A stretch of DNA of 64,000 bases from Pilaira anomala (Eukaryota; Mucoromycota; Mucoromycetes; Mucorales; Mucoraceae), in the NCBI GenBank assembly GCA_025716855.1, contig JAIXMQ010000064.1:62001-126000 (forward strand). The letters are read 5' to 3'. Below the pieces are notes generated by a model. It made no database searches, was not told the origin of the DNA, and saw nothing but the letters and a program-made list of their open reading frames with translations. The number at the start of each line of letters is the position of its first letter. Within the stretch, counting starts at the first letter, position 1. A program made the translations under genes and the position numbers. Of this stretch, positions 22,149 to 33,991 are shown one piece after another.

Positions 22149-24291
22149 TTAAACTAAAGATCTTCCAGCATTCTCCCAATACAATGGTACTTCAGAACTA
22201 AGGATTTCGGAAAAGTTTTTTACAGTGCTCATAAGCGTTGAGACATCTTCATTATTCAAAGCAAGGAATCCACTTAATGTCCAACTAGGCGCTTCGCCAA
22301 TTTTAAATCCAAATTTTTAGCAAGGCGATTAACCCAATCTTCTTTGTAAAGAGATACCTTGAATAAATTACGATGAGAGGAAATAGATGTTAAATCCATA
22401 GGTAATTCACGATCAGTTCTTTCAATACGCTTCATATTCCAAATTTCATCGTTACAAATCTCAACCACATAATCATTCCAACTCTATCTCCATTTCGTCT
22501 TTTGAGTAACAATTTTCGGAATATGATCATCAGAAGTGGCTAAAACAAGACGGTTATTAGAACTAACACTTAACGCATGAGCGAACTTTTCATGAGGTGA
22601 GTTAATATCATCATTAGGTAATCTACGCGCGTGCTGAAGTTTCAAGTCCCAAGAGTAACTATTTTCAATATCTGCACAACTGATATCTACAAGGTCATTA
22701 CAATTTGTCATTGTGCTCCATAATCTTCTTTGTCCATCATCTGTAAATGAAATCTCGGTTAAAGTATCCCACATATCACCACGTGGAGGGCTATGTTGAT
22801 CTAGAATTTTAGGTGGAGCAGTTGGGTATTGTTTTGCCTTGATTGAGAACGACGTACGTGAGTTATCAGAGAATTCAGTTGCATATTTTTGGCTGAAGCC
22901 ATATGTATATCCAAATAGCAAATCCAATCCTTCTTTTGTTTTACTGATACAAGGAGCTAAAGCAGACTTGAATTGTTTCTTACGAAAAATCTTGTCACTA
23001 ACAGATCCAATTGTCATATATTTATCTTCCTTGGGATAATCAATTAAATAAATTTGACCAAATCGAATCTTCAAACGAAGGTTCCAATCATTTAAACGCA
23101 TACTTTCTAATCCTCTTTCAAACAAATGTTCAATAACTTCCCTATTACGTTCATTTAATGTGGATGCAGCTCCTGATAAAGCTCAACTCGTTTTATCCTC
23201 TAATTGGATCAAGTTGTTGCCCGCTATGTCAATAGATTTAGGTAAACCAGTTTCGACAGCTTCCAAAAGACGATGCTTTTCCAACATAATTTTTTCTCTT
23301 TCAGGATCCGTGTATTGATACGTTACAAATTCCGTAGGTAAATTACGATAAGCAATCAAATAATCTTGAGAGGGTTGTTGCAGCAAACGGGCCAAACCAC
23401 CTTCAGGTTTTCTCTTACAACGAACATACCAATTACGAATACGTTTAGCAGCTGTATTCATTGCATCACTTGTATCTGCTGCTACACGAATGACATGGTT
23501 AGAAGGTTCATACCAGAGAAAAGCCTTACAATCCGCACGAATCTGGTTTAAATACGATTCACTATCACCCAGCAACTTCACAATAGGTAAAGATTAATCC
23601 GGTAAATTAAAGACACCATGATAGTTCTGTTCCATAGGTGGTAACCCTTGATATCTCTTTTCCTCGTCAAGTCTTGCTTGCTTACGTTCTGTCCACCTCT
23701 TTTCTTTTGGTGTCAATTCACGCTCAGGTCTACCCCATTTTCGTGTCTTCCGACATGTACTTGTATCCTTTTCGGCTAGACGAGAAACAGTTCTATCTAA
23801 GTAAGATTTTGTTTTATCAATTGCTTCTGTGTCTCCCCAAATATCAATTTGATTTAAACGTTCGTTAAATTCGGTAAAGGAACCGGTTAACTTTTGAATC
23901 TCGTTGGATCAAGACTTATAATTACTGCCAAGTACATCTCTAGGGTAGCAATGGGGATTACGATGACCAGTATTAGATAAAATCGTGGTATCAACATAGG
24001 CAGGACGTTGTTGTTGTTGTTGTTGTTGTTGTTGTTGAAAGCCTTTCGTACGAATATTGTTTACAGCTGAAGCTGCTAAAGTAACGCCTGCTAGCATATC
24101 AGGGTCTCTCCATTCATTGTCATCGTCATCAGAAGAATCCTCATCTGCACTATTATAAAGTATTTCTGGCTCAGTTGAGAAAAAAACAACAACTTCGTAT
24201 TAAAGTTTAAAGGAAAAAAGACGCGATTATAACAGGAAGCGTTACCTGTTGTTTTCCAGACATATCGCTCTTTCTCTTCTCTCTTAATCAT
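22149..24291 (-). pseudogene. Broken gene with four in-frame stops; product would be about 700 aa with a KH-like segment
   Basis: Exon 1 starts at 24291 (MIKREEKERYVWKTT) and joins by a GT-AG intron to a frame that stays open down to about 22315 except for stops at 23909-23911 (TGA), 23594-23596 (TAA), 23183-23185 (TGA) and 22484-22486 (TAG). Near 22310-22320 a missing A in an A run shifts the frame; the other phase continues sensibly to TAA at 22149. Recognisable segments are an acidic patch (EDSSDDDDNEWRDPD), a poly-Gln run, a KH-like stretch (YLNQIRADCKAFLWYEP, VIRVAADTSDAMNTAAKRIR) and a beta-rich region (WNLRLKIRFGQIYLIDYP). I do not know the family; it looks like a fungal protein of unknown function. 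All four stops can arise by C:G to T:A change from CGA, CAA or CAG. Confidence 0.75.
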
Positions 24292-25152
24292 ACGAACGAT
24301 TTATTATTTTTCTTTTTTGCCTGAATAAAATATTGACGTGCTTTCATTTTTGTTTAATGCGCATACATGAATGCATGGATATTGATAAACTAAGCTATTG
24401 CTTGTACTTAAGAGCATTTTGTTTATCATAAACTAACAGACAAGTAAGGGAATGCAATATGATATCTGTTTAGTTTGACATGGTCAACAGCATTTTATAT
24501 TTTTTGACACTTTGTTGAAATTGTAATATCTTTCTGCATAATATATTATTACGTAGTACATCTTATATTTTTTTTTTCAAGTCAGTAGTTAGATCGGAAT
24601 ATCCTTTAGTCATGTCAAAATGCATCATTTATGATGAATAGTCGGTTCTTTTAAAAGTTGAACATTCTATCTTGTAACGGTATAAAACACAAGACGACAA
24701 AATATATTAACAATAATTTATAAACTATTAACTAAAAAGAAGAAAACGCATAAAGGACATAACCTGAAAATTAAGGAAAGTGCACAAAGGGTATATACAA
24801 CATGAGTATCAGACACTAATAAATACACGCCAAAGTAAATTGTCACGTTAGTTGTAGCCGTATCTGCTTGGTTGTGTCAGGGTTTATCCTTGGGAAAACT
24901 ATTTATTACGTGAAAAATCAACTGCTTTACTAAACCAAATACAGCAACATTACCAACTAAACTTTTTTAGCCTAACCTTTAACAGTTAAAACATTGACGA
25001 CATTTTTCACGTCTTTACTTGGACAATGGTTTATATGATTTTGTACTGTACAAGTTCTATTTTGTTTATTTTTAAGTAGAAAATAAAAATAAAATGAAAG
25101 GAGAGAAGAAATTATTAAAAGAATTGAGATGACTTTAAACGATTTTTTTTTT
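24292..25152. other. Spacer between the broken gene and the TOM20-SET gene
   Basis: AT-rich, 3' region of the fusion gene and upstream region of the broken gene. No feature recognised. Confidence 0.5.
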
Positions 25153-26768
25153 TTAGTTCTTTTTAGGAACGGGTAATGTATAAGAAGCGAGAAGCTCATC
25201 ATCCTTGCTGATAGGCTTGACAGCAGTAACAGTAAGTTTATCATTTTCAAAGCTCAACTTGACGTTGGGAGCATCATCGGATTGACCAATATAAGTAGAG
25301 AGTTTGTAAAGACCAGCACCAATGTACTTGCCTTCCTTATCAGTAGATCTCATATGTTCATCAGATTCACGAACAACAGTATCTTCAGAAGAAGCGGGAA
25401 TACCGTAAGCATTGAAAAGTAACTTACCCTTGAGCATTAAGTAGATCTCATCAGACAAAAATTCACTAATACCTTGAACCTTAGGTCCAAGAACTTGCTT
25501 TAACATGGCGATTTCAGAAGTAGAATCAGCACTGGCAGAAGTTTCCAAATATCTAAATCTATCGACATGGTCCCAAGCACCGAAAGTTGTTTCACCAACC
25601 TTCTCACCTTCCTTTTGCTTAGATAATTCCTCGGCAACCATTGCAGACAAGAAACGAGCAATCATGTAAGGATACTTGACGTTCTTTTCCTTGGAAACTT
25701 GATGGAATTCTAAAGCAATATTCTTATCTTCAGCCTCATCAGCTTCCTTAATCTCGGTAGACTTGTTGTGAGAACAAAGATACTTGTGGTAATCTTCATT
25801 AGCAGTGGCAGCACATTCTTGGCTACAGAAAGCGACCAAGTCGCAAGTAGGACATTCGACCTTGTTCTCTTCATTGAGGAGTTTCAAACAGAAATTACAA
25901 TGAGAACCTTCTAATTCAGGGAATAATGCTGAAACAAGAGGGCGTTCAGTGTAAATAACTTCACCCTCAGCAATATCTTTATCAGCAACAAGAGAACGAC
26001 GGACAACAGGAGTACCTTCTTCGTTGACACCAGCAGGCAATTCAGCTAATCTGGTATTAGTATCTTTGCCGGGGAATTTTTCATAGAATAAATTTTGACG
26101 TTTTTGTTGCTAAGTACACATAAGTCAATACAATAATGAACCCAATATATCTTTTGCTTCCCCATCCCCCTTTATACTTACATCAAGTGCCATGATGTTA
26201 ATGACCATTTGGAAAACGGGTTCAGGTACAGTCTTTTGATAAATCATGATTAATTCCATAGGAGCAGGATAAACTCTCAAAGCCAAATAGAAGGGTAAAA
26301 CAGCATCATTATAGAATGCTTCACCTATTCACACTCATCCATCAGAAAAAAAAAATTGACCATAAAAAAACTTTTTCTCTTACCTTTATTACAAAGACTT
26401 TCACCAGCACCAACTTGTTCCATAAAGTATTTTTCTTTTGCTTCAGGAGTAGTTGGCAATGGTTCCTTCTCAGCAGCAGCCATAACGGATTCGATAAGTT
26501 GAAGAGCAGAAGATTTGACAGCTTCCTCAATCTGCTTTTCTTGCTTTTGAGCCTTCTTCTTCTCTTTCTCTAAAGTGTGTGTTAGTGATACATGAAAGTA
26601 AACCGGGGTCCCTTTTATTTTTATTTTTCAATACTTACTAAGTTTTCTCTTAAGAGTAGGATCGTTACGTCTCTTATTATCGAAATAGATCATGTATCCG
26701 ATACTTGCAGTGACTGCAACACCAGCAGTAATCAATGCGGCTGTCTTGGGCTTAATATTCAAAGACAT
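25153..26768 (-). CDS. TOM20-MYND-SET fusion protein, 471 aa
   Basis: Exons 26639-26768, 26384-26569, 26182-26324 and 25153-26109. Residues 1-150 are a complete MAS20/Tom20 receptor: an N-terminal membrane anchor (AALITAGVAVTASIGYMIYF), charged linker, PTTPEAKEKYFMEQV and the presequence-binding helices (LPFYLALRVYPAPMELIMIY). Without any stop it continues into a MYND zinc finger (about 224-265: CNFC, CPTC, CSQEC, HKYLC) and a C-terminal SET-like region ending GAGLYKLSTYIG and ELLASYTLP. The SET NHSC motif is replaced by GQSDDAPN, so methyltransferase activity is doubtful. Exons 2 and 3 have the same lengths (186 and 143 nt) as in the ordinary TOM20 gene nearby, showing common ancestry. Expected location: mitochondrial outer membrane, with MYND-SET facing the cytosol. 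Confidence 0.92.
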
Positions 26769-27049
26769 ACTTGTAAACGATGAAAAAAAAAAAAAAAAAA
26801 AAAAAAGAGATAGAAAAATGAATATTTTATTTTTTTATATTTATGGAAATCGTGAGAGAACGGTCACTACTCCGAACAAAAAAATGTCGCAGAGAAAAAT
26901 CCTGCTTTTTTGTGAACAAATTGAATGAGATCATTTTTTATGCTAAAACTATATTTTAGATTGAAAAAACAAGCAGGCTTTTTTATTTTATTTACAGCAG
27001 ATTTATATATATCATATTTTAAAAGAGGTATTTATAATAGAAAACTAAT

Positions 27050-27361
27050 TTAGTTTTTATCCTTCTTTTCAAGGTGTTCAATGGTTTCATCTTGTAAGTT
27101 CTTGACAGGTTTATCATGATCCTTATCGGCCTTAACAGCGGCTTCACTGTGAGAGGCTAACTTTTCGTTCCATTCCTTGTCCTTAGAATTCAAGGTCTTC
27201 TTCTTTTCATTTTCAAGTACATTTGGGTCGTTATCAGACATGTGAGAGAAGGCAGTCATAGTTCTCTTGGCAGTAAGTTCGAAGGAAGAGGTGACCAAAG
27301 AGGAGGCAACAGTAGAGCGGTAGGCTTTGGTAATATCGGTAATAGCTTGCTTGGCGTACAT
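27050..27361 (-). CDS. Small conserved fungal protein, 103 aa, unknown function
   Basis: Single exon starting MYAKQAITDITKAYRSTVAS. The N-terminal 40 residues could form an amphipathic helix or mitochondrial targeting signal. The C-terminal half has the pattern SDNDPNVLENEK, WNEKLASHSEAAVKADKDHD, which I recall from short proteins of unknown function in many filamentous fungi. The gene sits between the two TOM20 genes and diverges from the ordinary TOM20 with a 366-bp shared promoter. Codon use is biased, suggesting strong expression. No enzymatic role can be inferred. Confidence 0.8.
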   Translation of the reverse strand: MYAKQAITDITKAYRSTVASSLVTSSFELTAKRTMTAFSHMSDNDPNVLENEKKKTLNSKDKEWNEKLASHSEAAVKADKDHDKPVKNLQDETIEHLEKKDKN

Positions 27362-27727
27362 TTTTTTAAGGGTTAATTGAGAAATATAAGTAAAATAAAA
27401 AAAGAAAAAGAAAAATGTGAAAAAAGCGATTCTTTTTATACATGCAACATTTATTTATCCCCCCAAGCCTATGAATTAAAAATCTCCTTTGTATCATTCA
27501 GACGTCATAGTCAATGACGATGATAACGTTCCGGATCTACATGTGAGTTTTTTTTCATTTTTACTGTCAACGAAAGTGACGTATATCACACTTTTTGTTT
27601 AAGCACCCGCCCAAAAAAAAAATAACTTGCATGTTTGAGATTCAGCCCTGGGTAGGGAAAAAAAAAAAAAATATTTTTAAATTATAGCGTACTAGCCCTC
27701 GCTTTTTTTATTTTTCCTAAAAAAAAA
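27362..27727. promoter_or_regulatory. Divergent promoter region between the small protein and TOM20
   Basis: 366 bp serving both genes; contains a TGACG-type pair near 27500-27520 and AT runs. No specific site is certain. Confidence 0.4.
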
Positions 27728-28466
27728 ATGAAGTCTTCTACTATTGCTTTGATCACCACTGGTGTACTTGCTACTGCAGGTCTCGGTTATATTATTTATT
27801 TCGATTCCAAGAGACGTAGCGATCCTACTTTCAGAAAGCAATTGAGTAAGTAATAGCGAAAAGGCATAAGGCTCTTTATTTTTGTCTAATATTATGTTTA
27901 TTAGGACGTGAACGTAAAGAAGCTGCCAAGGCATCAAAGGAAGCCGAGGAAAATTCTAAGGAATCCAAGTTGAAGTTGATTGAAAGAGTTATTGTTGAAT
28001 GTGCTAGAGAAACTTTACCCACTACCCCCGAGGAAAAGGAAGCTTATTTCATGGAAAATGTTGCTGCTGGTGAAGCATTATGCGCAAAAGGTTAGAATGA
28101 TACACGATATAGAGAAGAGGAAAGGGTTAATTAGGAATGATGAAAATTAAATGATTTAAATATATGTGTATAGGTCCTGCTGCTTATGATGAAGCTGTTT
28201 TACCATTCTACAAGGCTCTTAAGGTATACCCTGCTCCTATGGAATTGATCAACATTTATCAAAAGACCATCCCTGAACCCGTATTCCAAAATGTTGTTTC
28301 TATATTATCTATTGAGGTAAGTCTTGAAATTTAGATATCAATTATTTTTTTTTTTTGTACATTAATTTGTTGCCATCAATAGCAACACGCCATGGAAAGT
28401 CAACAAACCGAAACACCTGCTGCTGCCGCTGCTTCTGCTACTGGCGTTGATGTTGAGGTCGAGTAA
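27728..28466 (+). CDS. TOM20: Mitochondrial import receptor subunit TOM20, 176 aa
   Basis: Tom20 is the outer-membrane receptor that recognises mitochondrial presequences and hands them to Tom22 and the Tom40 pore. Exons 27728-27845, 27905-28090, 28174-28316 and 28383-28466. An N-terminal anchor (TIALITTGVLATAGLGYIIYF) is followed by a charged linker and the receptor domain (TPEEKEAYFMENVAAGEALC, LPFYKALKVYPAPMELINIY, KTIPEPVFQNVVSILS), ending in an acidic tail VDVEVE. Length is normal for fungal Tom20 (about 180). Its paralogue at 25153-26768 carries an extra MYND-SET part. Exon 1 codes for the anchor only in both genes. Confidence 0.95.
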
Positions 28467-28638
28467 ATAGAAAAATTTAGATAGATTACTGGTATAATGT
28501 TGTTTTGTAAATAAAAATATCAACACTTCGTGTAAAACCGTTTATGCGTACATTAAAAAAAAAAGGGGTAGCATTTTTAAGTTAATTTGATACGCTTTAA
28601 TTCTTTTCTTTTTTAAACTAAATACGTATTTAAACATA

Positions 28639-29476
28639 ATGTCCAATCAAAATAAAACTGAATCTATTGCTACGAATACTTTATTAATACCTGATATACC
28701 ACCTTGCTTTTATGGCTGTGATGATGCCATGCTTTTGATTCACGATGCATTTGCTGCGTTTGGCCCTTTATTTAAATTTGTTCAAATGAAAGGTTTCCGT
28801 AGATTAATGCTGATCTTTCAAGAAACTGCACATGCGATGAAAGCAAAGAAGGCACTTGATAGGCACTATATTATTTGGAAAGAAAGACAACCTTTCCCTG
28901 AAATCATCACCTTTACTAAAGAGAAAGATGAAGACAAATGGAAAGATTATGAATTTTTGGAAATAAGAGTTTATTATGGACAGGTAAAGAAAGAAAATAG
29001 CAAAGAATCTTCTAAAGTAAGCATTAACATTTATTACTTAGCACTTTGCAATTCACGTCGATCCAGCTTTAAACTCACTTCAAGTTCCTCAATTTGAACG
29101 CAACTTATTAATCTCACCTCCCGGTTTGCCATTTGATGGTTGGGAGCAAATTGCTGAAGATCCACCTAATCAAGCTGTATTAGGGTCAGACCTTATGGCT
29201 GCTGCTGTTATTTCTGATTATGAACTAGACGATGACGAGTTACACTTAGAACCAAAGACACCTGTCATCAAGAAAAAGCCAGTCAAGACGCCTTCAAAAT
29301 TTACTATCGTTTGTTCAAAAGGTTCAGAGCAACCTGAACATCTACCTTCTATTACCGTACAAGACTGGGATGGCCATATCCGAGTAGAATTAGATGGTGA
29401 AGTAGAAGATGCGAAAAGAAAAAAGACAGCACCTGTACATTTTGTACCTACGGCTATGCCACCATCTCGCTCATAA
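28639..29476 (+). CDS. Calcipressin (RCAN family), calcineurin regulator, 259 aa
   Basis: Calcipressins bind and modulate the Ca/calmodulin phosphatase calcineurin. Exons 28639-28983 and 29042-29476 with a 58-nt intron. An RRM-like N-terminal fold (DAMLLIHDAFAAFGPLFKFV, FRRLMLIFQ) is followed by LEIRVYYGQ, the family signature LLISPPGLPFDGWEQI (FLISPPxSPP motif) and near the C-terminus PSITVQ, a good PxIxIT calcineurin-docking motif. The region between is acidic and Lys-rich. The gene follows TOM20 by 172 bp on the same strand and its stop lies 160 bp from that of the convergent membrane protein gene. Confidence 0.92.
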
Positions 29477-29636
29477 TTCTCTAATATTAAAAAATAAATA
29501 ATATAATAATAAAGGATGTAAATAGTTTTATTTAAATAAATAGTATTAAAAAAAAAAATATAAAAAAAAAAGAAGAGAAAAAGAAATGGTACAAAGAATA
29601 ATAGTAAATAAATAATGAAAAAAAAAGAAGATGATA

Positions 29637-31526
29637 TTAAGAAGAGGAGCCTTGATCTTTCTGATATGTAGCAGCTAATAGATGAGCCCTCTTGCCTACT
29701 TTCTTCATTAATGTTCCTTCAGCCTCTAATTCCTTTTTCAACAAATCTTCACTCAATTGTCTTCTTTGGTCCTCTTCTTCTTCTACTTCTTCTGGACTTT
29801 GATTTTGTTGCTGTTTTTGCTGCCATTCAGGTCTTCTCATTCTTTGTCGAAAGGTGTCTGCAATCAATAATGCATCTGTGGATGTAAGTGGTGGTTCGGA
29901 TCGACTTGATATATTACTAAATGAAGTAGTGGATTGTCGATTGTCATCAGATCTACCAAGCATATAAACACTGCTATCTTCTAATAAGGGTAAAGAAGGT
30001 ACTGACATAAATCCAAAGGCTGGCTTGCCTTGTTTATTGGCTTGTACTGGTGTATTTGGCGCTGTATGGCCCTTTAATGAACCTCTTTCAGTACCAATAT
30101 TAGATGTACCTAGTAACCTTGTCGGCCCGTTTCCGGCTGTTAGTAGAGGTGAAGACATGACTACTGCCTCGGACGAAAAGGTCGGATAATTTGATTGAGA
30201 TGTCGATTGATTGGCAATGGAGACTGAAGAGTTGTTCTGATGATGCAGTTTTTCTCTACTACTACTATTAACATTATTCATTGGAAACATCGAACTACTG
30301 GCAGTGCTTCTTAATTCTATAAAGAAAAACATGTTAAAATGTATGACCCGGTTTTTTCTTTACTTTTTTTATTTTTATTTTTTTGTTTATGTAGAAGGAC
30401 GTACCTAGATGTCCCTTTTCTCCATATACTAATTTTCTTCTTCTACTTTGTCGCATGACCCAAAACACCGCAATACATGCACCTAGTACAGCTAAACATG
30501 CCAATATGATAGCAGCAATTATTCCCGGGTCAATACTATGTTGTGGCGGCTGATGGTCATTCCCTTTTGATACATGAGTATTCGATGGTGTTGGTGAAGT
30601 TGATGTTGGTGTTGAAGTATTTGCAATCTGGTTTGTAGCACTCGCTGTAGACGTACTACTGTAGATAGTACTGGTACTGTTGGGTAATGCTGTGGTAAGT
30701 GGAGCGATAGCGGCCTCTATTGTTTGTTATTTTAGTATTTTAATTAATAAACAAGAAGTAAAATACAATAAATACTTACGCGCTACTAGATAGGGAATGG
30801 GAGGAGGATAATCTGAATACCTGTTATTAAGTTCAGTTTCTGGATTCATACCAGTAGGTACAATATAAACTAAACTTTCGTAGGTTTGAGCAAGTGTATT
30901 TAATCTCCAGGTATCGTCTACTAGTACTGGCACGCTTCCCTTTGATCGATTGATACCGCTTAATTTTTTAATAAGCACATTTTGATAATTTTGTACAAAA
31001 TAAATGTAAATATCCAACAAGGACTATAAAAATAAATAAAAATATTAGTTAATTCAAATCCATAAAAAATATATATTATATGATACTAACAGTTGACACA
31101 TATGTAGGGTAACTAGATGATAATAGAAATAATAAAGTTAGTTTTTATTGTAGATCTTAATATATATATGTTACCATATAATAAACATACAATGGATTCC
31201 ACGTTATCGGATACCAAGTACCATTACTCCAAGTATCTCCTGCTTGTGGAGAACATATTGTTTCAGTGTTACCATTTAAACCGCAAGAGGCTAAAAGTAA
31301 AAAAAAAAAAAAAAACATAGTTTTAAACAGCTTGCTCTCCTTATCATAAAATCGATCGACCCAAAAATAAAAATAAAAAAAGTAAAAATAAAATTTATAG
31401 TATACCTGTTGGTTTATTTCGTAGTATTGGACTTGTTGCTGTTGGATTAGAAGTTGTTGTCGTTTGCTGACAGTATATTGCTGTTATAGTCAACAGTAGC
31501 CAAAATAAAATAAGTCGATTTGCCAT
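29637..31526 (-). CDS. Mucin-like type I membrane protein, 492 aa
   Basis: Exons 31406-31526, 31191-31290, 31091-31112 (22 nt), 30780-31023, 30405-30716 and 29637-30316. A signal peptide (MANRLILFWLLLTITAIYC) precedes a folded ectodomain containing CSPQAGDTWSNGTWYPITW, reminiscent of Kre9/Knh1-like beta domains, and LDIYIYFVQNYQNVLIKKLS. Then comes a Ser/Thr/Pro-rich stalk, one membrane helix (about residues 230-252, IIAAIILACLAVLGACIAVFW), a basic stop-transfer (RQSRRRK) and a 230-residue Ser-rich cytoplasmic tail ending KDQGSSS. This architecture fits fungal cell-wall sensors or adhesion-type proteins; no specific function is shown. The 22-nt exon is required to restore phase and gives FYPTYVST. 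Confidence 0.85.
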
Positions 31527-32827
31527 CGTTGGTATATAGTATCTTTTTCCCCCCTTTTTTTCTTGAAAAAAAGGTATATTTTGTGTGTGTATGTGTGTGT
31601 GTGCGTGTAAGTGTATAAGTGGATGAACTTGGCTTTTTTTACACAGTTGTTGAATAAATAAAGTTTTTGTCTTTTTTAAATTTATTTTATTAAATGTCAA
31701 AAATAAAAAGAGATATTAAATATTTATAGTGTCATTGACATAAAATACAAGGTTAAAAAATAAAAGAAAAAAAAAAAAGAAAAAGAGAAAAGAAAGAGAA
31801 AGGTGGGAAAAAAGAGAAAGATGGAGAGGGAAACCCAATTCTGTTGTGTTAGTTGAAGGACAACAAAAGGAGAGTTGAAGGGGCTGCTTATAAAGGGGAC
31901 CGCGTTTAAAGAAACTTTATGTTGTAAAAAAATATATATAAGCTATATACGAAAAGAAAAAGGGGAAAGTCCGAGTGAGAGAAGAAATGAGGGAGAAGAT
32001 GTAGGAAGGGGAAATGAAATGATAGTAGACTTGGTTAGGTATATAGTAAGAGCTGTTTATTAACGTATCAGCTTATACATGTATATATATATTTGTAGCA
32101 ACACGTTAGGTAATAAAGACTAGTAAAAGTATATATACATTTATAATTAAATAATGCATGTACGAATGGGCTAATGGGTAAGAGCGTGTGTTCTTTTTAT
32201 CAACTACTTCAACATAAAATAGAGCAGTAGTTTTTGTATATCAAAAATCAATGGTATAACAGAACTGTATACCGCTAAAAAGGAGTTTTAGGGGCTAATG
32301 TGTATATTTGTATATATATAGAAAAAAGATATATAGAGAAGAAATCAAGGCTGAATAGGAATTTAATCTCGTGAACTTGCAACAGTAAATCTAACAAAAT
32401 GCAGGATAGCATTGTGTATACTCACGTTTAAAGTTGCCACCCGAAGCATATTATATAGCTTGTCAGCACACACACACACACACACATTTTTTTTTTTCTT
32501 TTGTAATTATTTAAGTTATTGATTTCAAATATACATTGTGTTAGCAAGCCCGTTATACATTTTAACTATTTTGTCTCTTTATGTTCGTATTTAAAGTAAA
32601 GAGTAAAGATTTGATTTGATTTATTTTACATCAGTTTATATATATATATATAAAATATTTATTTGAACTGCATATTGATGTACTTCTATTATCCCCTCAC
32701 TTCTCACTTTTTTTTTATATATATGTACACGACATCATGTAGTCTAGAATTTATCAGTGGCCAATTAAATCGATATTTTTTTTAGTTATTAAGTAATAAG
32801 TAATAAGTTGTAATTTTTATGTCTCTT
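31527..32827. other. Spacer with purine-rich leader region
   Basis: Upstream of the membrane protein the plus strand is strongly purine-rich (31750-32030), i.e. CT-rich on the transcribed side, typical of a fungal leader. A CA run lies at about 32466-32486. No gene recognised. Confidence 0.5.
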
Positions 32828-33991
32828 TTAGTTGCTTTTGGGGTCATATTCTAATACGGTGCCAAAGCAATAATCCCAAATCTTGGAAGTAATACCATAA
32901 CCTCCTTCATAGTTTTTGTAATGATGAGCTAAGTGATACTTTTTCATTTCTTTGAAATGAACCTTGAATACTCTAGCATGATGAAGATAATAATGCGTAC
33001 AATCATATAATATATAACCAAAGAAACCACCGGCAACTACACCGTATGCCATCATTGGAGGAAAGAGAAAGTACCCTAATCTAACAAGAGGGTATGCAAT
33101 AATAATACAAAGTGTGGGTGGCATGACTAATCTTAATCTAAAAGAAGAAAAGTAATTTAATACGTTATATATAATATAATAAATTAACTTTTTTTTAACT
33201 TACTTATCCATTGGTAAATAATGATGGAAACCATGAATAACAAAATGTAATACAAAGGCCATTTGTGTATCAGGTAATAAATCGTCCAAATGGAAAAAGA
33301 ATCGATGAAGTAAATATTCCAATAATGACCAAATAAGTATACCAAATACAAAAGATAAACTAGTGCCCTGAACATTACCAAATGAAAGAGAATGATAAAG
33401 TTGGTAGCCTACATAAGGTAACCAAATAGAAGGCACAACATACCAAGCTGTTTTTGTTAAGGGTTCAAGTAAAGGATGTCCAAAAAAGATGGCTGGTGTA
33501 GGCATATAACGAGGTTTATGTACTTGTTCCAGGTAAAATTCTTTGGTATACCTAGCACGTATTAACTGAGGTACAAGTGCTTTACTGAGATCCAAAAATT
33601 GGTTATTCTTGACATCAGAATGAATATCTGTCACTGTAGGATGAAAATCTTCTTTAACAAAAGTTTTACTTTCTTCTTCTTCTTCCAGTAACTGCATACG
33701 TTGTTCATGAAGCGTCAATGGGACTGTCTTGGTTATTTCTTCTTTTTCTTCTTTAAGATTACCAATACAATACTCTGATAAAATTTCATAAGCTGAATCA
33801 GAATGTTCATGTTCGAGTACATCTTTCATGACTTCAGTAATGTCTTTTCCTGCGTAATCAAAAATAAGGTCTTCTCCACCTGGATGATCTTGCATAAACT
33901 CTGTAACGTCATATACTTTTCCTTGAAAAATACACCAACAGGAATCTTCTGTAGTATGCTTTTCTACTTGTGCCAAACTATATTCTGTCAT
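32828..33991 (-). CDS. SCS7: Sphingolipid alpha-hydroxylase Scs7/FA2H type, 365 aa
   Basis: Adds the 2-hydroxyl group to very-long-chain fatty acids of ceramides in the ER membrane, using electrons from its own cytochrome b5 domain. Exons 33204-33991 and 32828-33137. The N-terminal b5 domain carries the haem motif HPGGEDLIFDYAGKD (about residues 31-45). The C-terminal hydroxylase domain has membrane helices and the di-iron histidine boxes LLHRFFFH, HGFHHYLPMD, THYYLHH and HLAHHYKN. Length is close to yeast Scs7 (384). All expected histidines that I can check are present. Confidence 0.95.

Noticed and set aside
22149..24291. Reassigned stop codon or programmed readthrough to explain the in-frame stops
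   Set aside because: All three stop codons occur, all other genes use them as normal stops, and there is also a frameshift, so a pseudogene is simpler.
31950..32000. RNase P-like GGGGAAAGTCCGAG stretch
   Set aside because: Only this short motif fits; surrounding sequence is a purine-rich leader without the P4 or other conserved parts.
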